DNA from: Motacilla alba alba
Taxonomy: Eukaryota > Chordata > Aves > Passeriformes > Motacillidae
Assembly (NCBI RefSeq): GCF_015832195.1
Contig: NC_052027.1
Span: 3,038,001-3,102,000, forward strand
Direction: 5' to 3'
DNA length: 64,000 nt
Position 1 is the first letter of the stretch. The number at the start of each line of letters is the position of its first letter. This document shows positions 11,685 through 24,400 of this stretch, one piece after another. The notes below the pieces were generated by a model. That model had not been told where the DNA came from. It searched no databases and worked only from the letters and a program-made list of their open reading frames with translations. A program made the translations under genes and the position numbers.

Positions 11685-11973
11685 TGTTGTTCTGTTCTTC
11701 TAAAGTTCTTCTAAGCCTTCTGATGTTTACATTTTTGTAATGGAGTTTCTCACACACTTTTCATGTAAATAATGATTGTTTTGCATTCATTTCTGGAGGA
11801 GGAGAGAATTGATGAAGTTTGGTTTACCAGTGTTGGAGAGGTGGCAATTTCATCCTCCAATCCACGGTCACTTTTGGAATTCTAAAAAAATATCAAAGTC
11901 CAGAAAGAAATGCACTCTTTTTGTCTTAGACATCTCAGCATGTGTGTCATTCATTTTGTGTCATATTACAACA
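11685..11973 (+). mobile_element. Solo LTR, family B, copy 2
   Basis: Second copy of the LTR at 4495-4779, in the same orientation and collinear throughout. It starts TGTTG and ends AACA. GAGGT flanks it on both sides (11679-11683 and 11974-11978), with one base between the left repeat and the TG, the same offset as copy 1. It has no associated internal sequence. The agreement of the ends of two independent copies supports the borders. Confidence 0.82.
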
Positions 11974-14900
11974 GAGGTGTGTAAAAGAAAAGGCAAAAAA
12001 TCATCATGGCATTGGTGCAAAGCAGAAATGCATCAGGGCCCCTCCTGAACCTGGAACACTCTGGGCTTTCACTGCCTGGCCTGTGGCACCTTCCTGCAGC
12101 CCCTGGTGTCACTTGTGTGTCCCTCTGCCTCCTGCTCCTCCCCTGTGCCCAGGGTTTGGGGTGACAGCTTGTGAACATCCTCTGCTCGTGGGGGAACATC
12201 TGCCTCCCCCTGTCCTCTGCTCTGTGTCAGGCTCCAGGCTGCTTCCCCTGCTCCTCCAGCCTGTTAGCACTCTGTAAAACTGCTCCATGTCCCTTGTGAT
12301 AGATGAGCTAGAAGCAGTGCTGGCTTCTTTCAAGATTTATGAGATTTAGCTTGCTTTGAGCACTTCACAGAATCTACAAATGACATCTAAACACAAACTC
12401 CCTGATTTGTGAGCTGAGCTGCGCAGTGCTCTAGACGTGCTTTTTTATTATTATTATTATTTTATTTTTTATTTAGGAGAACCCTTCCCTTCTGGAAGCT
12501 GCTCTTCCAGGGTTGCAGAGATGCTGTTGCAGGCAGGAAATCTGCTGGAATTTCCAGCAACCCTGGCCCCAAGAGTTGCTTAGTAACTACCAGTGGTTTC
12601 CCAGGCACAGCCTCCATCTACCAACCTCAAAGCCCAGAAGAGCCAAGCTCAAAAGCAGCTCTGAGCTTGCACATCCCCTCATGTGCCATGAGGCAGGAAA
12701 TCTCACTGCTGAACTTCAGACAAAAATTAGGAATGTATACATCCAACAGAGAGGGTGTTTACTTGGTTTAGCTCATGCTGATTTGGAAGGCAGTTTGTGG
12801 AGTTAAAGCATTGCCCTTATAAACTGGATTTACAGTGGGACAATGGGCATTGAATACATTAACATAGGTTAAATTCCTGGAAGAAGATAGGGGAAAAAAA
12901 CCTAATTTTTCACATTAGAATTTGGTGATTTATTAAATGACAGATTTCAACCTGTCCAGACTTTCTATACTTAAAACCCCTGAAGGAAGAAGGGAAAAAA
13001 CCCAATGTGGCAATGCTGCTGGGAACAAAGGAAAAGCTGCAGTGGAGGGAAGGCAGAAGAGAAACTGGACAGAGCTTAGCTTGTGTCAGAACTGGAATTA
13101 GCACCTGAGGCTGTGAGAGCTGATATCTCTGCAGGATTACTTTAAATCAGGATTAGTTTGCTGAACTGATTAAGAAACTGCTGCATAATGAAAATTCAGT
13201 TATGTACTTAGAGACTTGAAATTTTAGACAGGTGAGGCAACCTCGCTGGTGAAGGCAGTCAGTCAGGCAGACCACAACAAAAATAACTTTTTTTTAAAGT
13301 GCATTTTTCTCTAAATGAAGACAGAAAACAGGAGCTAATCATTCAGACAACTCTATTGGAAAAGCTTGGGAATTGTGTCACTTCCAAACTAAACTCCTCC
13401 CATGCAGACAGTTAAATCCCTCTGTGTCAGTGCCAAAATGTGACAGCACCAGGCTGCTGTTCCTACCTTCAGATGCAGCCCTTGCAGGATGCCAGGCAGC
13501 CCAGGATGCTGGGGAGCACTGCAAGGAGGAGAAACACAACTGCAAAGACAAAATGCAGCTCTTTGACTATGCTACCTTGCACTATATACTTGTTTGAGGT
13601 TAAAAAAGTGTGTTTGAATCACATCAGTGTGTTTCTATTTTTACAAGGAAACCCCTAAGGAATTTTTTTTACTTTTGTTTCTGGTAGGAGTCAAATCAGC
13701 AATTCAGTTGGTGTTTGTGCCAGAAGTGACCATTCACCACCAAGTGATGCAGGGCAGCCTTTGTCTGGAGTGTGGACTCTTGGTGCATTCAGTTATTGTT
13801 CGCTGTGGCTTTGGTTTTGTTTCTGTGGGTTCTGATCACCAGAAGCATTGAATGCTTCAGTCTCTGCTGTGGCAGCACAGTTTTAGACTGTGAGCTTCCC
13901 TCCCTGGATGTGCCAGCACAGCTCTCTCAGCACAGCCATTCTCTGTCCCTGCTGCTCACATGCCATGGCTGTGTAAGCCCATAAAACTCCCAAACCACAC
14001 ATAAAACCCCCTCGGTTGCCTGGAGCCCCAGCCAAGACCCAATCTGGGTAACTGCCTTCTGTCTATCTGAAATTCAGGTGTCAGGCTTCAGTTTGGTGTT
14101 GATTGGACTCTTCCTCCCTGTCTTCACTCCACCATCTGCAGGTTTTCAGGCAGGAGCTGCGGTTTATTTTCCAGGTAGCTGTGTTCCAGTCCAGGGCCGG
14201 GGGCTGGATGAGGGATGGCCAGGCTGTTCCAGTGCCATGGGCAGTTCAAGTGGCTCCTTGACTGCCTCACCAGCAGCTGCTCCTCTTCCTCAGCCAGGGA
14301 TGTCACCTCTGCCTTCGCACGGTGACAAAGCTCTGCCAATTCCACCCCAGGAAATGGACGAGATTTGTTTATTTTTGTTCTTGGCATCAAATCCCTTGAA
14401 AAACACAGCCTGGAAGGAACTTGTGCATTGAGCAGAACTTGGTCCCCTGCCACCTTGGCAGCACAGCTTATGAAATGCTGCTGCCCCACGCCAGGCTGCA
14501 TTGATCCCAGCACTGCCAGGAAAAGCTGTTCACTGTTTCAGAGGTGCACACTGACCCTGGAGGGCTGAGCTGCTGATCACATTGCTTGCTGCTGGCCTGT
14601 CTCCACCCCTGTAGTTTAATATTCCAGGAGAATTCTCCTAACAGGAATGTGAACTTTGCTGCAGAGCTGAAAGGTCCCAGACAGCCCTGAGGAAAGGTCC
14701 CTGAATGCAGCTGGGCAGGGGAAAAGAAAAGATATATTCTTCCCTTTCATCCTGAACTTTCCGTGAGGCAATCAAGCCAAAGCTGAAGCTTTCCACCAGC
14801 TCCAGATAATTCATGGCATGAAGGAGGAAAGTGAGATATCAGATCTGTTTCTTGCTGAATATATTGCTGATGAGCAGTGGCTGAAAAGCTCCAATGCACA

Positions 14901-17900
14901 ATTACAGGGACGGAGTCCTGGAGCCAACTTTAATTAAAGTTCTTTTGACATTACAGTAAATCCTTAGTAATGGTGTCTTATTATTCCAGTTTCCTTTGAC
15001 TGGCATGCCTGCAATGCCCACTGGGAATGGGAAAAACCCTCCCTGGAAACCCTCTTGTCTGCTCTGCTTTTCTGTAATTAGCCTGAGCCAACAATGCTCA
15101 CAAGAATATCTCTGAGCCCCTCGATGGATGCTCAACTCTGCTTGGGGTCCTTTATAAACTGGAGATAATTACCCACAAAATAAATACAGCTCCCTTGGGT
15201 GCATCTGGGCACCTGAGAGCTGTGCCCAGGGCTGTGTCCATCAGGATAAACACTGGCACCCTCCTGGTGTGTCCATGAGCTGCCCTCACCAGAGGGGTTC
15301 TCCTCGAGCTGAAGAGAGAAACAGCCACGTATCCTTTGATTAAAGCCTGAGATTTCCAGTGCAGTTAATAAGGGTGTAATCCATCCTCTCTTAAGACTCA
15401 CTTATGCTTAAAATCTGCTGGAAATCTGTGTTAGTGGACATTGCCCAGCACCACCAGGGCTACAGTGCTTAAAGCTCCTGGTGTGTGCAATTCCCTAGGA
15501 GGGAATTGAAGCTGCTTTTTGGGACTTTTTTCATGTGTTAACCAAGGAGAGAAATCCATGAACCTCATTTACTCAGCTAAGAAATGTGGAAATGCAGTCC
15601 AAAAGGAGGATCCCATATATAAATAATCGCAGCCGTGCCATTTCCAGTGTACTCTATGATATCTATTACCTTGCAATAAATCTTGGCTCTTAAACATTAA
15701 CGGTATAAACACTGAAGATTTGCAGTATCTCCAAAAGCAAGATACCCAGTGGCATTCAGATGTCACTCTCCCAGGCCACATATTAATTTTTCACTTTTAC
15801 AGCATTTGTAAAAATAAGCAAGTACATATATAAGGAAAAAACCCCACATTTAAAGATGAAAAGAAAAATAAAATGTGGAGAATTCAGAAGCATGAAGAGA
15901 GGAAGGAATAGGAAGCAGCTCAAAGCTGCATTTGGACGGGAGCAAAAATGGCTGAAATATCTAAATTACACCAGATGTTTCTGGCCAGCCCTAACCTGAT
16001 GATCATGAACAGCTGCAGCGATGGGCAAGAACAAATGCACTTTGAGAAACGTTCATTGGCTTATTTTGGTGGCTAAATGATGAATCTGATAAGATAGATT
16101 CATCCCTTACTTAAAACTTTGCATTTTTTTTAAATTAAAGCATGGCATCATCTTCACACAGGAGCTCTTGTCCTCCCCTCTCCTTTTTTATGAAGCTGCT
16201 CCTTATTTTGTCTTTCACCATCAGAGGGGAGGCAATGAAATATGTCATTGAGGTGACTGGAGCCCAACAGGTCCTAACAGAAGCTTTTTGTTCCACAAAA
16301 AAACCTTAATTACTGAGGAAACTTTCTTTTTACATACAAAAAAAAAAAAAAAAAGAATTCTTTATTTTATGAAGAGGAGGAGCAGAGGATCAGAAATCCC
16401 TTGATGTTGTCAGAGCTCAATCCCACTGAACAGACCCTACAGACTTCTCTAATTATTCACAAAACATTTGGAGCAGATGTCCACAAAATAAATTATCTGC
16501 TGCCTGCCAAAAACTACTTCTGGCAGGCAGCACACCAGGTAAATAAGATGAGAGGTTGGGAACATGAATAAAACATGAATGGAACAGCTTAGGGCGTTTT
16601 GTTCCTCGTAAATTCAGCAGCACCAGTTGAACCCACGGAGGTGCAGAAGGCAGGGGAGGGCCACCATATGAGAAGGGGTTGGAGGAAAAGCTCTTAACAA
16701 GCATTTTCTTGTGTCAGTGGCAGTATCCCTGTGCCAAGGCACAAAAAGCACTTCAGGGCAGCGCTCTGCAGCATCTACCATGGGAGACAGAGAATCTGGA
16801 CTTCCAGCAGCAGCCTGAGCCCTGGGAGTCCCGTGGGCCACCACCTTGGATTCTTATATTTAGCAAAAGTTGCTAAACTGTGCTATTGGCAAGGACGTCT
16901 CTATGTAATTTAGCCTCAGTTTGATAATCCAATGAAAAATATTTACTTTCTTGCCCTTCCTACTAGGAATGTGCCTGATGTTCCCTAATGAAGGCAGGAT
17001 GCTCTACACCATTAAAATCAGGGGGAAATTACCTCTATAACAGGGCTGAACATTGCAATGAGTAAATCTGCAAATTAGAAATGCTATTCAGGAGGCAAAA
17101 TTTAGGTTTAAACCACTCAGCCTCATGTTGGCCCATCTGGTTCTGAGATCACCTTTTGATTGTGGTATCATTTCAGGCAGGTTCATATAGATCCAGACCA
17201 AAGAAAATATCAATTATGTGGGAGGAAGGGGCTTCCCAAAGACTTTGCATTGAGTTAAAGTTTGCTACTCTGTATTCTTTCATTGACTAATAAAAAATTT
17301 ATAGTGCTTTAGGAACACATATTGTCCTTCATCCATATCAAAATTTTACTGTGCTGCACAAAATTTGCTGCTTTGTTGTTTCAAAGAGAAAGACCCCATA
17401 AAGTGAGGCTGGTAAATCTAAACATCAAGAAAATATGAATTAATCACTTTGCCTTATGGAAAAAGGTTGCCACATGAGAGAGGGAGAGGAAAAGATGGGA
17501 GGGCAGAGTAATTTGAAAATTGTGATTAAAAGAAATGTATGGGCAGGTAGGTAACCCCATAAATAATGGACCAGATTTATTCACAGTGGGTTCATTAAAA
17601 GCAGTGATAAATTAGTGCCAAGCAGAATTCTGCTTCTTTGCAGTGGTTGTGACCTATTCAGTGGAACCATTGTAGTTACTAATTCATACAGGATTATACA
17701 TAATTGGGATGCCCAATTATTACAGCTGAGTTTCAGAAATGACAATGTTCCCTTTCCTTCAGGGATCTGTAATTTATTCCATTACCTTGAACCTGCGTTA
17801 CGCAATCTGCCAAAATAAAATTTGCAAATGTTCTGCTAAATCCTGCTATCTTTGGTTCATACTCTGCGTGTGAGGGAAACATCTTGAGAGGATAAAAAAT

Positions 17901-18774
17901 ATGGGAAAGAATTACCATTTTAATACATTTGACTTGTCCACCAAGAGACAACAGAAGGTTTTCAGCCTCAGTAAATCCACTTTAATATATGTAAAGAGTT
18001 CATAAAAAATTATTCTATCCCATTGTTGTCATGAAAGCTATAGCTGGTCTGTGCTAGAAAGGCGAGGATTAGTTTATTAAAGAAATCTGCAGGTTTATTT
18101 TGTTTTGCAGGGACAGCTTCCCTTACCACATTTTATTTCACTCAAATACTTCCCAACCATATTAATTCAGGTGAAATCTTTGATATAAACTGCCAGCAGA
18201 AGTATCAGCCCTTTCAAAAGCCTGGCTGATGCCACCTTTCCCTGCACTTTGAAATCTCCAACCTAGAATTTGGCTAATGGCTCTGCTTTCCACGTGTCAT
18301 CTCGAGAAACTGCTGAGATATTAAGATAATAAATGTTTGAAGGAAAGGATCTATTCACACAGAATCAATAAAGCGTTGCCAGGAGAAATCAGAAGCTCTC
18401 AGAAGGAGGTTTCCTTAGAAAAAAGGGTTTTCCAGGGAAGAATGGCTTGTACACGTTTGATTCTTTCTGATGGTTACTGTCTCATTGCCTTTGTTCCTGT
18501 GGCACTCAAGCCTGCCTGCTTCAAAAAGCAGGAATTCCCTTCAGGAAGATCTTCCAGCAGCAGAAAGTGGGAAAATGACTTGCTGGGATGTTCAGTTTGT
18601 GTTGCAGGGGCTGGATGAGAGAGAGAGAGGTGTGTGAGCAGCACCTCAGCAATGCAAAATGATGGGACAAGAGCTGGGGAGGGGTTGAGGTTTGGGGAAC
18701 CTTTGGGTGAGCTGAAGAGTTTTTGGGAGATATGAGAGCTCTGGTGTTTTACAGCTTGCTTACAGGGCAGGGAA
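11974..18774. other. Long noncoding interval, no gene recognised
   Basis: It holds an ATT/T-rich run (12441-12476), an A run of about 17 (16338-16354) and small GA stretches (about 18620). A moderately GC-richer part lies at 11990-12260 and 14140-14560. Open frames there (for example 14078-14431 on +, 14124-14513 on -) have no recognisable family or splice structure. Several AT-rich blocks (about 16920-18060) could be conserved noncoding sequence, which one sequence cannot show. Confidence 0.5.
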
Positions 18775-18801
18775 GATGATGATGATGATGATGATGATGA
18801 T
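18775..18801. repeat. (GAT)9 microsatellite
   Basis: Nine uninterrupted GAT triplets. No open frame of note uses it. Confidence 0.95.
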
Positions 18802-18879
18802 TATTTGGTCAGCTTGCTGGAACTCAGAGGAAAAAGTGCTGTTTCTTACAGCTTTTGTGCCTGGCCAATGCTCTTGGGA

Positions 18880-18977
18880 ACACGGTGTGGTTCTTGGGGT
18901 GTCCTCTGCAGAGCCTGGACTTCACTGAGCTTCTGGGTCCCTTCCCCCCAGGATATTCTGTGATTCCTGTGGTTTGC
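18880..18977 (+). mobile_element. CR1 LINE 3'-tail fragment
   Basis: A short 3'-terminal piece: TTGGGGTGTCCTCTGCAGAGCC, TGGACTTCACTGAGCTTCTGGGTCCCTTCC, then the tail AGGATATTCTGTGATTCC. The same subfamily-type tail appears at 61076-61172. Confidence 0.72.
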
Positions 18978-19762
18978 TCTCAGTGGAACAGGGCAGACAT
19001 TATTTTGTGGGTGTTCAGATGATGTCAACTACAGAATGTGCATGAAAGTACATTTATACCTTTTTCCAGGGTTTGAGGGCGGATATCAATATCTGTAGGA
19101 TGTGACAGCATTATCTTCTGTTGCTACAGTGAACAGTTCATCACCAGCCTCTAAAAAAGGGGGATAAATTTGATTCTTTCCCAGTCACTCCTGAAGAGTT
19201 TTTCCTGTGGGGTCAGCAAGCCTTTGGGCACACATGTGACACAATAAGTAGTGCTGCTGTCACCCTGCCTGCCTCCCCACAAAGCCCAAATCCTTGGATT
19301 GTCAGCCCAGCCCAAGGACGGGAGCTGTGCTGCTGCACATTTCACGGATATGAACGGAGGGGCTGCTTCTCCGGCTGCCTCTGAATTCAGTTTACAAGGC
19401 AATGAATTGGAACAAAGCCAGAGACATCCCTGAATGTCAGAAATGGGATCTTTGAAGTGATTCTGGATGCACAGCCAGCCAGCCAAGTTCGGTCCCTCTT
19501 CAAAGTCATGATGCAAGTATTGTAATGCAGATTACATCGATTTGCTACCAGTGGCTGGCAGCTCGCAGGAGTCTTTTCAAGATTCTCCACAGCACCCATG
19601 GAATAAAGAGCTCTCTGCATGAAAAGGAAACTGTATTTTCATGCAGATGACAGCTAGAAAAAATAGTATCAATGTTATCATATATGTAAGGCAAAATTCA
19701 ATTTTGTGTAGTGGATTTTATGGCTGTGTTAGGGTTCAGCTTACAGCACAAAGAGAACTTAC
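18978..19762. other. Noncoding sequence, no gene recognised
   Basis: Unique sequence. Open frames on both strands at 19151-19516 carry no recognisable motif. A GC-richer part sits at 19250-19400. Confidence 0.5.
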
Positions 19763-19868
19763 ACTTGGCACTTGAGGACGTGGTTTAATGGTGGTGCTGG
19801 GTTGATGGTTGGACTTGATGGCCTTAAAGGTCTTCTCCAAACTGAATGACTCTCTGATCTTATGATTT
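19763..19868 (+). mobile_element. CR1 LINE 3'-tail fragment
   Basis: Contains the CR1 run CACTTGAGGACGTGGTTTAAT, GGTGGTGCTGGGTTGATGGTTGGACTTGATG, CTTAAAGGTCTTCTCCAAACTGAATGA and the tail TCTGATCTTATGATT. It is 5'-truncated. Confidence 0.85.
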
Positions 19869-20696
19869 AAGCACATAAGAAATGCTGCTGGCTAGAACAC
19901 CTGCTTAAGTGCTTGTTGATTATTTGTTTTGTAATTAATGCATTGCAGAGAGGCAGCAGAAACGCTTACTTGCAATATCCCCACAGCAAGTTTGCTGTGG
20001 ATCTGAGCTCTCCTTGGGCAGGACTGGTGTGCAGGTGTTTGATGAATGGGAGTAGACAAGATTCTACAATAAATACCTGAAATACCAAAGCCATGACTAC
20101 TGAAGCATAAAAGGAGCGCTGCACCAGGCCATAATTCAAAGCAGCATTCCATTTACAAATGGAATAAGAGTAATAGAAAAGATTAACTTTCATAGGGAAT
20201 TACGGTTTGGGTGTGTGGAAGTGCCTGTTTTTATGAACTGCAGTTTCTTACAGGCTTTATGTTGCTGCATCAAAGTTACCAGAACGATTTGAGGCCACAG
20301 ATCCTTTCAGAGATGTTCTGTCATTGTGTATCAGCGCTCCCAAGGACTGCTTCCCACTGGGACCAGGTTTTTGCAAAGATTTCTGTGTGTATTTAAAGCC
20401 TAACCATAATCCAAGCACTGGAAACTGCAGTGTGTGCTCATTTTTTTTTAAATTTTTTTTTTATTTGCATGTAAAGGCACCTGCAAGCCTCTGGGATTAT
20501 ACCTGAACACTGCCTACAGCTGGATGCACAGATTGGCAGACTGGAGGAATGTTCTCCAAAATCTGCTTCTGTATGGAGGAGCTGGAAGTGTTTTAGATTC
20601 GTCCAATGCCATAAAATTTTGCCTGGCCTCATAAAAAATGCCTGGCCTCTGCAGCTCCTCATTATCTAAGGACAAAGGGATGCAATGTGCAACCAG
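19869..20696. other. Noncoding sequence, no gene recognised
   Basis: Unique AT-leaning sequence with a T-rich run at about 20441-20465. I see no repeat or exon. Confidence 0.5.
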
Positions 20697-20945
20697 AGCA
20701 GAGACACTTCCACTGTCCCAGGCTGCTCCAAGCCCTGTCCAGCCTGGCCTTGGGCACTGCCAGGGATCCAGGGGCAGCCCCAGATGCTCTGGGCACCCTG
20801 TGCCAGGGCCTCAGAACCCTCACAGGGAGGAATTTCTGCCTAATATCCAATCTAAACCCTCTCACCTTCAGTTTAAGGCCATTTCTACTCATCCTATCAC
20901 TTCACACCCTTGCAAAATGTCCCTTTCCAGCCTGGACAAGAGTCC
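20697..20945 (-). mobile_element. CR1 LINE 3'-end fragment
   Basis: Reverse-complement CR1 in order: TTCCACTGTCCCAGGCTGCTCC, CCAGCCTGGCCTTGGGCACTGCCAGGGATCC, the GGGCAGCCCCAG and CTGTGCCAGGGCCTC segments, GGAGGAATTTCTGCCTAATATCCAATCTAAA and a TTTAAGGCCATTTCT continuation. Open frames here on both strands are shadows of CR1 composition. Confidence 0.88.
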
Positions 20946-21250
20946 CTGGACAATACCAATCCTGCAGTCCTCATCATTTGTTTCCTTCTTGATGAAACCT
21001 CCCAGCCTAATAACCCTATTTAAAACAAACAAACCAAACACACAAAAAGGAACCTGAAACCAAAACACAGGCAATATAAAAATCTCATTGCTCAGATGAT
21101 GTTCATCCAAAAAATAAAATTAAAAATCAAATGTGATTATGCAGGGGAAAGAAAGAAAGCTAAATCATTGCTCTGCTTCTTCCTCTTCCTTCTTCTGCTC
21201 AACGTCTGAGCTCCATAGGGTTGTTTAAAACACCTGTCCTTTAAAAGTTG

Positions 21251-21289
21251 CTATCACATCTCTAATTTTAGATGTGATAGATCACATCT
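21251..21289. repeat. Three-arm alternating palindrome
   Basis: CTATCACATCT (21251-21261) pairs perfectly with AGATGTGATAG (21270-21280) across an 8-base loop. AGATGTGAT (21270-21278) also pairs perfectly with ATCACATCT (21281-21289) across two bases. The middle arm can thus pair with either neighbour. No function is evident. Confidence 0.85.
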
Positions 21290-21309
21290 CACAGCTTTAA
21301 TTTTCCTGT

Positions 21310-21440
21310 GGGAGCTCGAGGTCGATCAAAGCTGGAGCAAGGCACGGTGAGAAATCTCCTTCGCAGATCCCTGCGCACAGGGCCCGGCCGGCCGCGCCGG
21401 AATTGCTGCCTGGATTTCAGCTGCCCTTCGGTGGCATTAT
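21310..21440. promoter_or_regulatory. Small CpG-rich patch, possible regulatory element
   Basis: A patch of about 100 bases holds many CpGs, including a run rich in GGCC/GCGC at about 21381-21401, inside an otherwise CpG-poor, AT-leaning region. A donor-like CACG|GTGAGA lies at about 21347. It is too small for a standard CpG island. It could be a distal regulatory element, an unlinked small first exon or a local GC-biased patch. Only the composition is observed. Confidence 0.3.
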
Positions 21441-24400
21441 CCACACAACAGCTTTACTGCATCCCCAGCTCTGATCACGAGCTGTCATTGGTGCCCGGGA
21501 GCAGGAGGGACATCCCTGAGCTGAAGAGGGAGTGGCTGTCACAGGCAGACATGGCCCAAATGCCACCGAGGCTTTAATGGCAGCCAGGCCGCAACACGTG
21601 AGGATGTCACACACGGGACTGCTGCTGCCACCAGTGATACCTTGGGATTTTAGCTTGTGTATTTTTTTCCAAATCCTGTACTGCTTTGGTGTATAACTCT
21701 GAGCTCCTTATAAAGGGTTAGTTACTGTCTTCACATGTTGGTCAGACACAACGATCCCACTGCGTGCTGAGCTCTCGCATGACTTAAACCCCAAACTGGA
21801 AGCCCTTAACATGATGGACCACCTCTAAAAATTCTAATTGAGCTGCACACTGTAATAGATTGGGGGAAATGAGGTAAAACGTTATCACTAATCTTCATGC
21901 TAACTGCATTAAATCTCAGGGTGTATTTGTAAAGGCAAGGGAGGATATTAGCAAAAAGATTTATCCAACAGTGAAGGGTTTTTTCCCCATTAACCAACTT
22001 CTAAGTTTCAAAGTTCTTGCAGTTTAATTGGAGATAGTGGAATTTAGGAGAAATAATTATAAACACGACTACACAGGCAATATGCTGCTATTAAGCACAA
22101 AATACAACAACTGTTTGTTTGGGGCTAGTAATTGAACCAACACAATGGGAGAAAATTCGAATAAAATTAACTTTCATTGGAAAATGGGAAAACTATAATA
22201 AGGAAATTTTGAACAAAGTGTCAAAGGCTTAATCTGACTGTCATGGAGAGGAGCATAAATAAATGGAGCAAGAACAGAGAGACAACTAAAACCGAGTGGC
22301 CTTATAGAAGGTTAGGGGTTGTTTTTCTCAAAGAAAAGAGAGAATTTAATGTCTGAAGTCAAAGTTAGACTCAATCAATACATTCAGGGCTCTTGAGAAA
22401 TTTTGAAAATAGTTTCCTACTTGTAGTGATTTAGGGCAGTCAGGCATATAAAAAGATTGAATCGGTTGTGAGAAATCAATGACCTCCCCCCAACATTCCC
22501 CCCCAAGATTCCCGCTGAAATGAAAACTTGCCAATTACAATGGGAGTTTTGATAAGGCCAGCAGGAGAGGGATGTTCCAGACTCCAAGAAATAGCATGTG
22601 AAATGTAATATCTGTTATTTTTTGTGCCATTATGGTGTGAGACAGAAGCCTGCTGAACATCTCAGCTCAAAACCCCAGCCTTCGTCTCCCGAGGCAGATT
22701 AGGGGTGGTGATACAAAGCAAATAAGCAGAGTTTGCACCTGCATGGGATAATGATTCTCCATCTTCCAGGGATGTCTAAAGACATTTGCTTCCCCACCCA
22801 GCAGGTAACTGAGATGCTCCTTCCTTGCAGCCTCTGGAACCCTCTGTCAAAGCTTCCTTTGGGTAAAATGTGACAAAAAACCCCTCACCAGGTAAAATAA
22901 CAGATAATGGATGATTTCCCTTCACCGTTTAACACCAGGATCACTGGTTTCTTATTCTTTCACCAGGATGGTCTGTCTTGTGCCACGCCAAGCACACAGG
23001 TACTGGTGTCACCACCAGTTAATGGGGCAGATCTACTGCTGTGGGGAGCTGGTGCTGGCTCTGCAATTCCTGGGGCTTTTAACTGCAGAACAGGGCTGGT
23101 CTCCTCCCCTGGGATGAATTTCCTAAAGGTGTGCATTGGGTGTGCTCCTGTGGGGACATTTTCCAGTTTATTTTCACCTGAGAGGAACCAACTGGTGCAA
23201 TGTGAGAGTTGGCCACTATGGGAAGTGGTGGATGGGATGGGGGATTCAGTTTGGTGAGTGCAGAAGGGAGGTCCTGGCTTACAGAGCCAGGTGCAAACAT
23301 GGAATGCAGGTCACCATGACACTGCACTGCTCTTTTCCAACCCTCTCCCCCTTCTCCATACCTTCTCCCTTCCAATTTAGACATTTCAATTGGGGCAGCA
23401 TCCTTCTTTCACTTGCTGCTGTGGTCACTTGCCAAAATATCTCTCCGAGGGCTCTGAAGAGCAACCAAGCTCTTGGACATGAACTTCTCAAACCTCCACA
23501 AAAGCACAGGTAGAGAGGATCCCAAAAAATCCTGATTGCCTTGGCTTCCTGCAAGCACCCAGTGATTCTTCCTAAAGGCCAAGCCCCCTTCCCTCTTCTC
23601 TTGCCTCCCAAGAGCAGTGTTTGAGGGAAAAGCCAAGCAGCTGTGCTTACAGGACCTCACAGAGATCCCTAAATCTGATAATCAGGTTTGACAGTCATGT
23701 CATAATTGTTAACAATGGTACTGGAGACACGCCAACAACCTCACACTCTGCTGCTGCTTCTCTGGCTGAGAGGAATCGCTCCACGAGTGCAAGTCTGCAA
23801 ACCAAATTTGACACCAAGAGATGTTTCATTGAGAGGAAATGTGGAGCACTGGGTTGTATTGCTGCCAGATTACACAGCAGCGTCACAGGGCAAAGCAGTG
23901 AAAGAGAAGGGGCTGCAGTGACACCACATTAAGATTTGGTATTTCTGCTCTCCGTGCACTCACACTTATTATGTTGTTAAGGCCTTTAGGAACCAGATGG
24001 AGAGCCTGGCATGCAGGTTTGGCAGAGTGTTGGGCATGCTCTGCTGGGACAGCCAGCAGTGCTGGATTCACGTTGGCTGGTGATACCTCACCCCACAAAA
24101 GGCTCTGCTCTTCTCTGCTCCTGATACACCACGCCAAGAAAAGTTTCCAAAAGTGTGATTTGGAGCTCCTTGCGCTCCTTCCTGCACGGCCATCTGTCCT
24201 GGTTAACATGCACCCAATAATGTACCTGCCAGAATAAATCACAGCAAACGATACTTTTCCACGTGGGTGTCATGAATTTCAGAGCTCAAGGTTCTGGGAT
24301 TGTTTCAGGCCGATGGAGGGGACCAGCTCCTTGTGAAATTTGTTGACCCTCAGACAGCTATAACTCTAAGCAACCTTCACTGTGAAAGGAATCAAAATAC

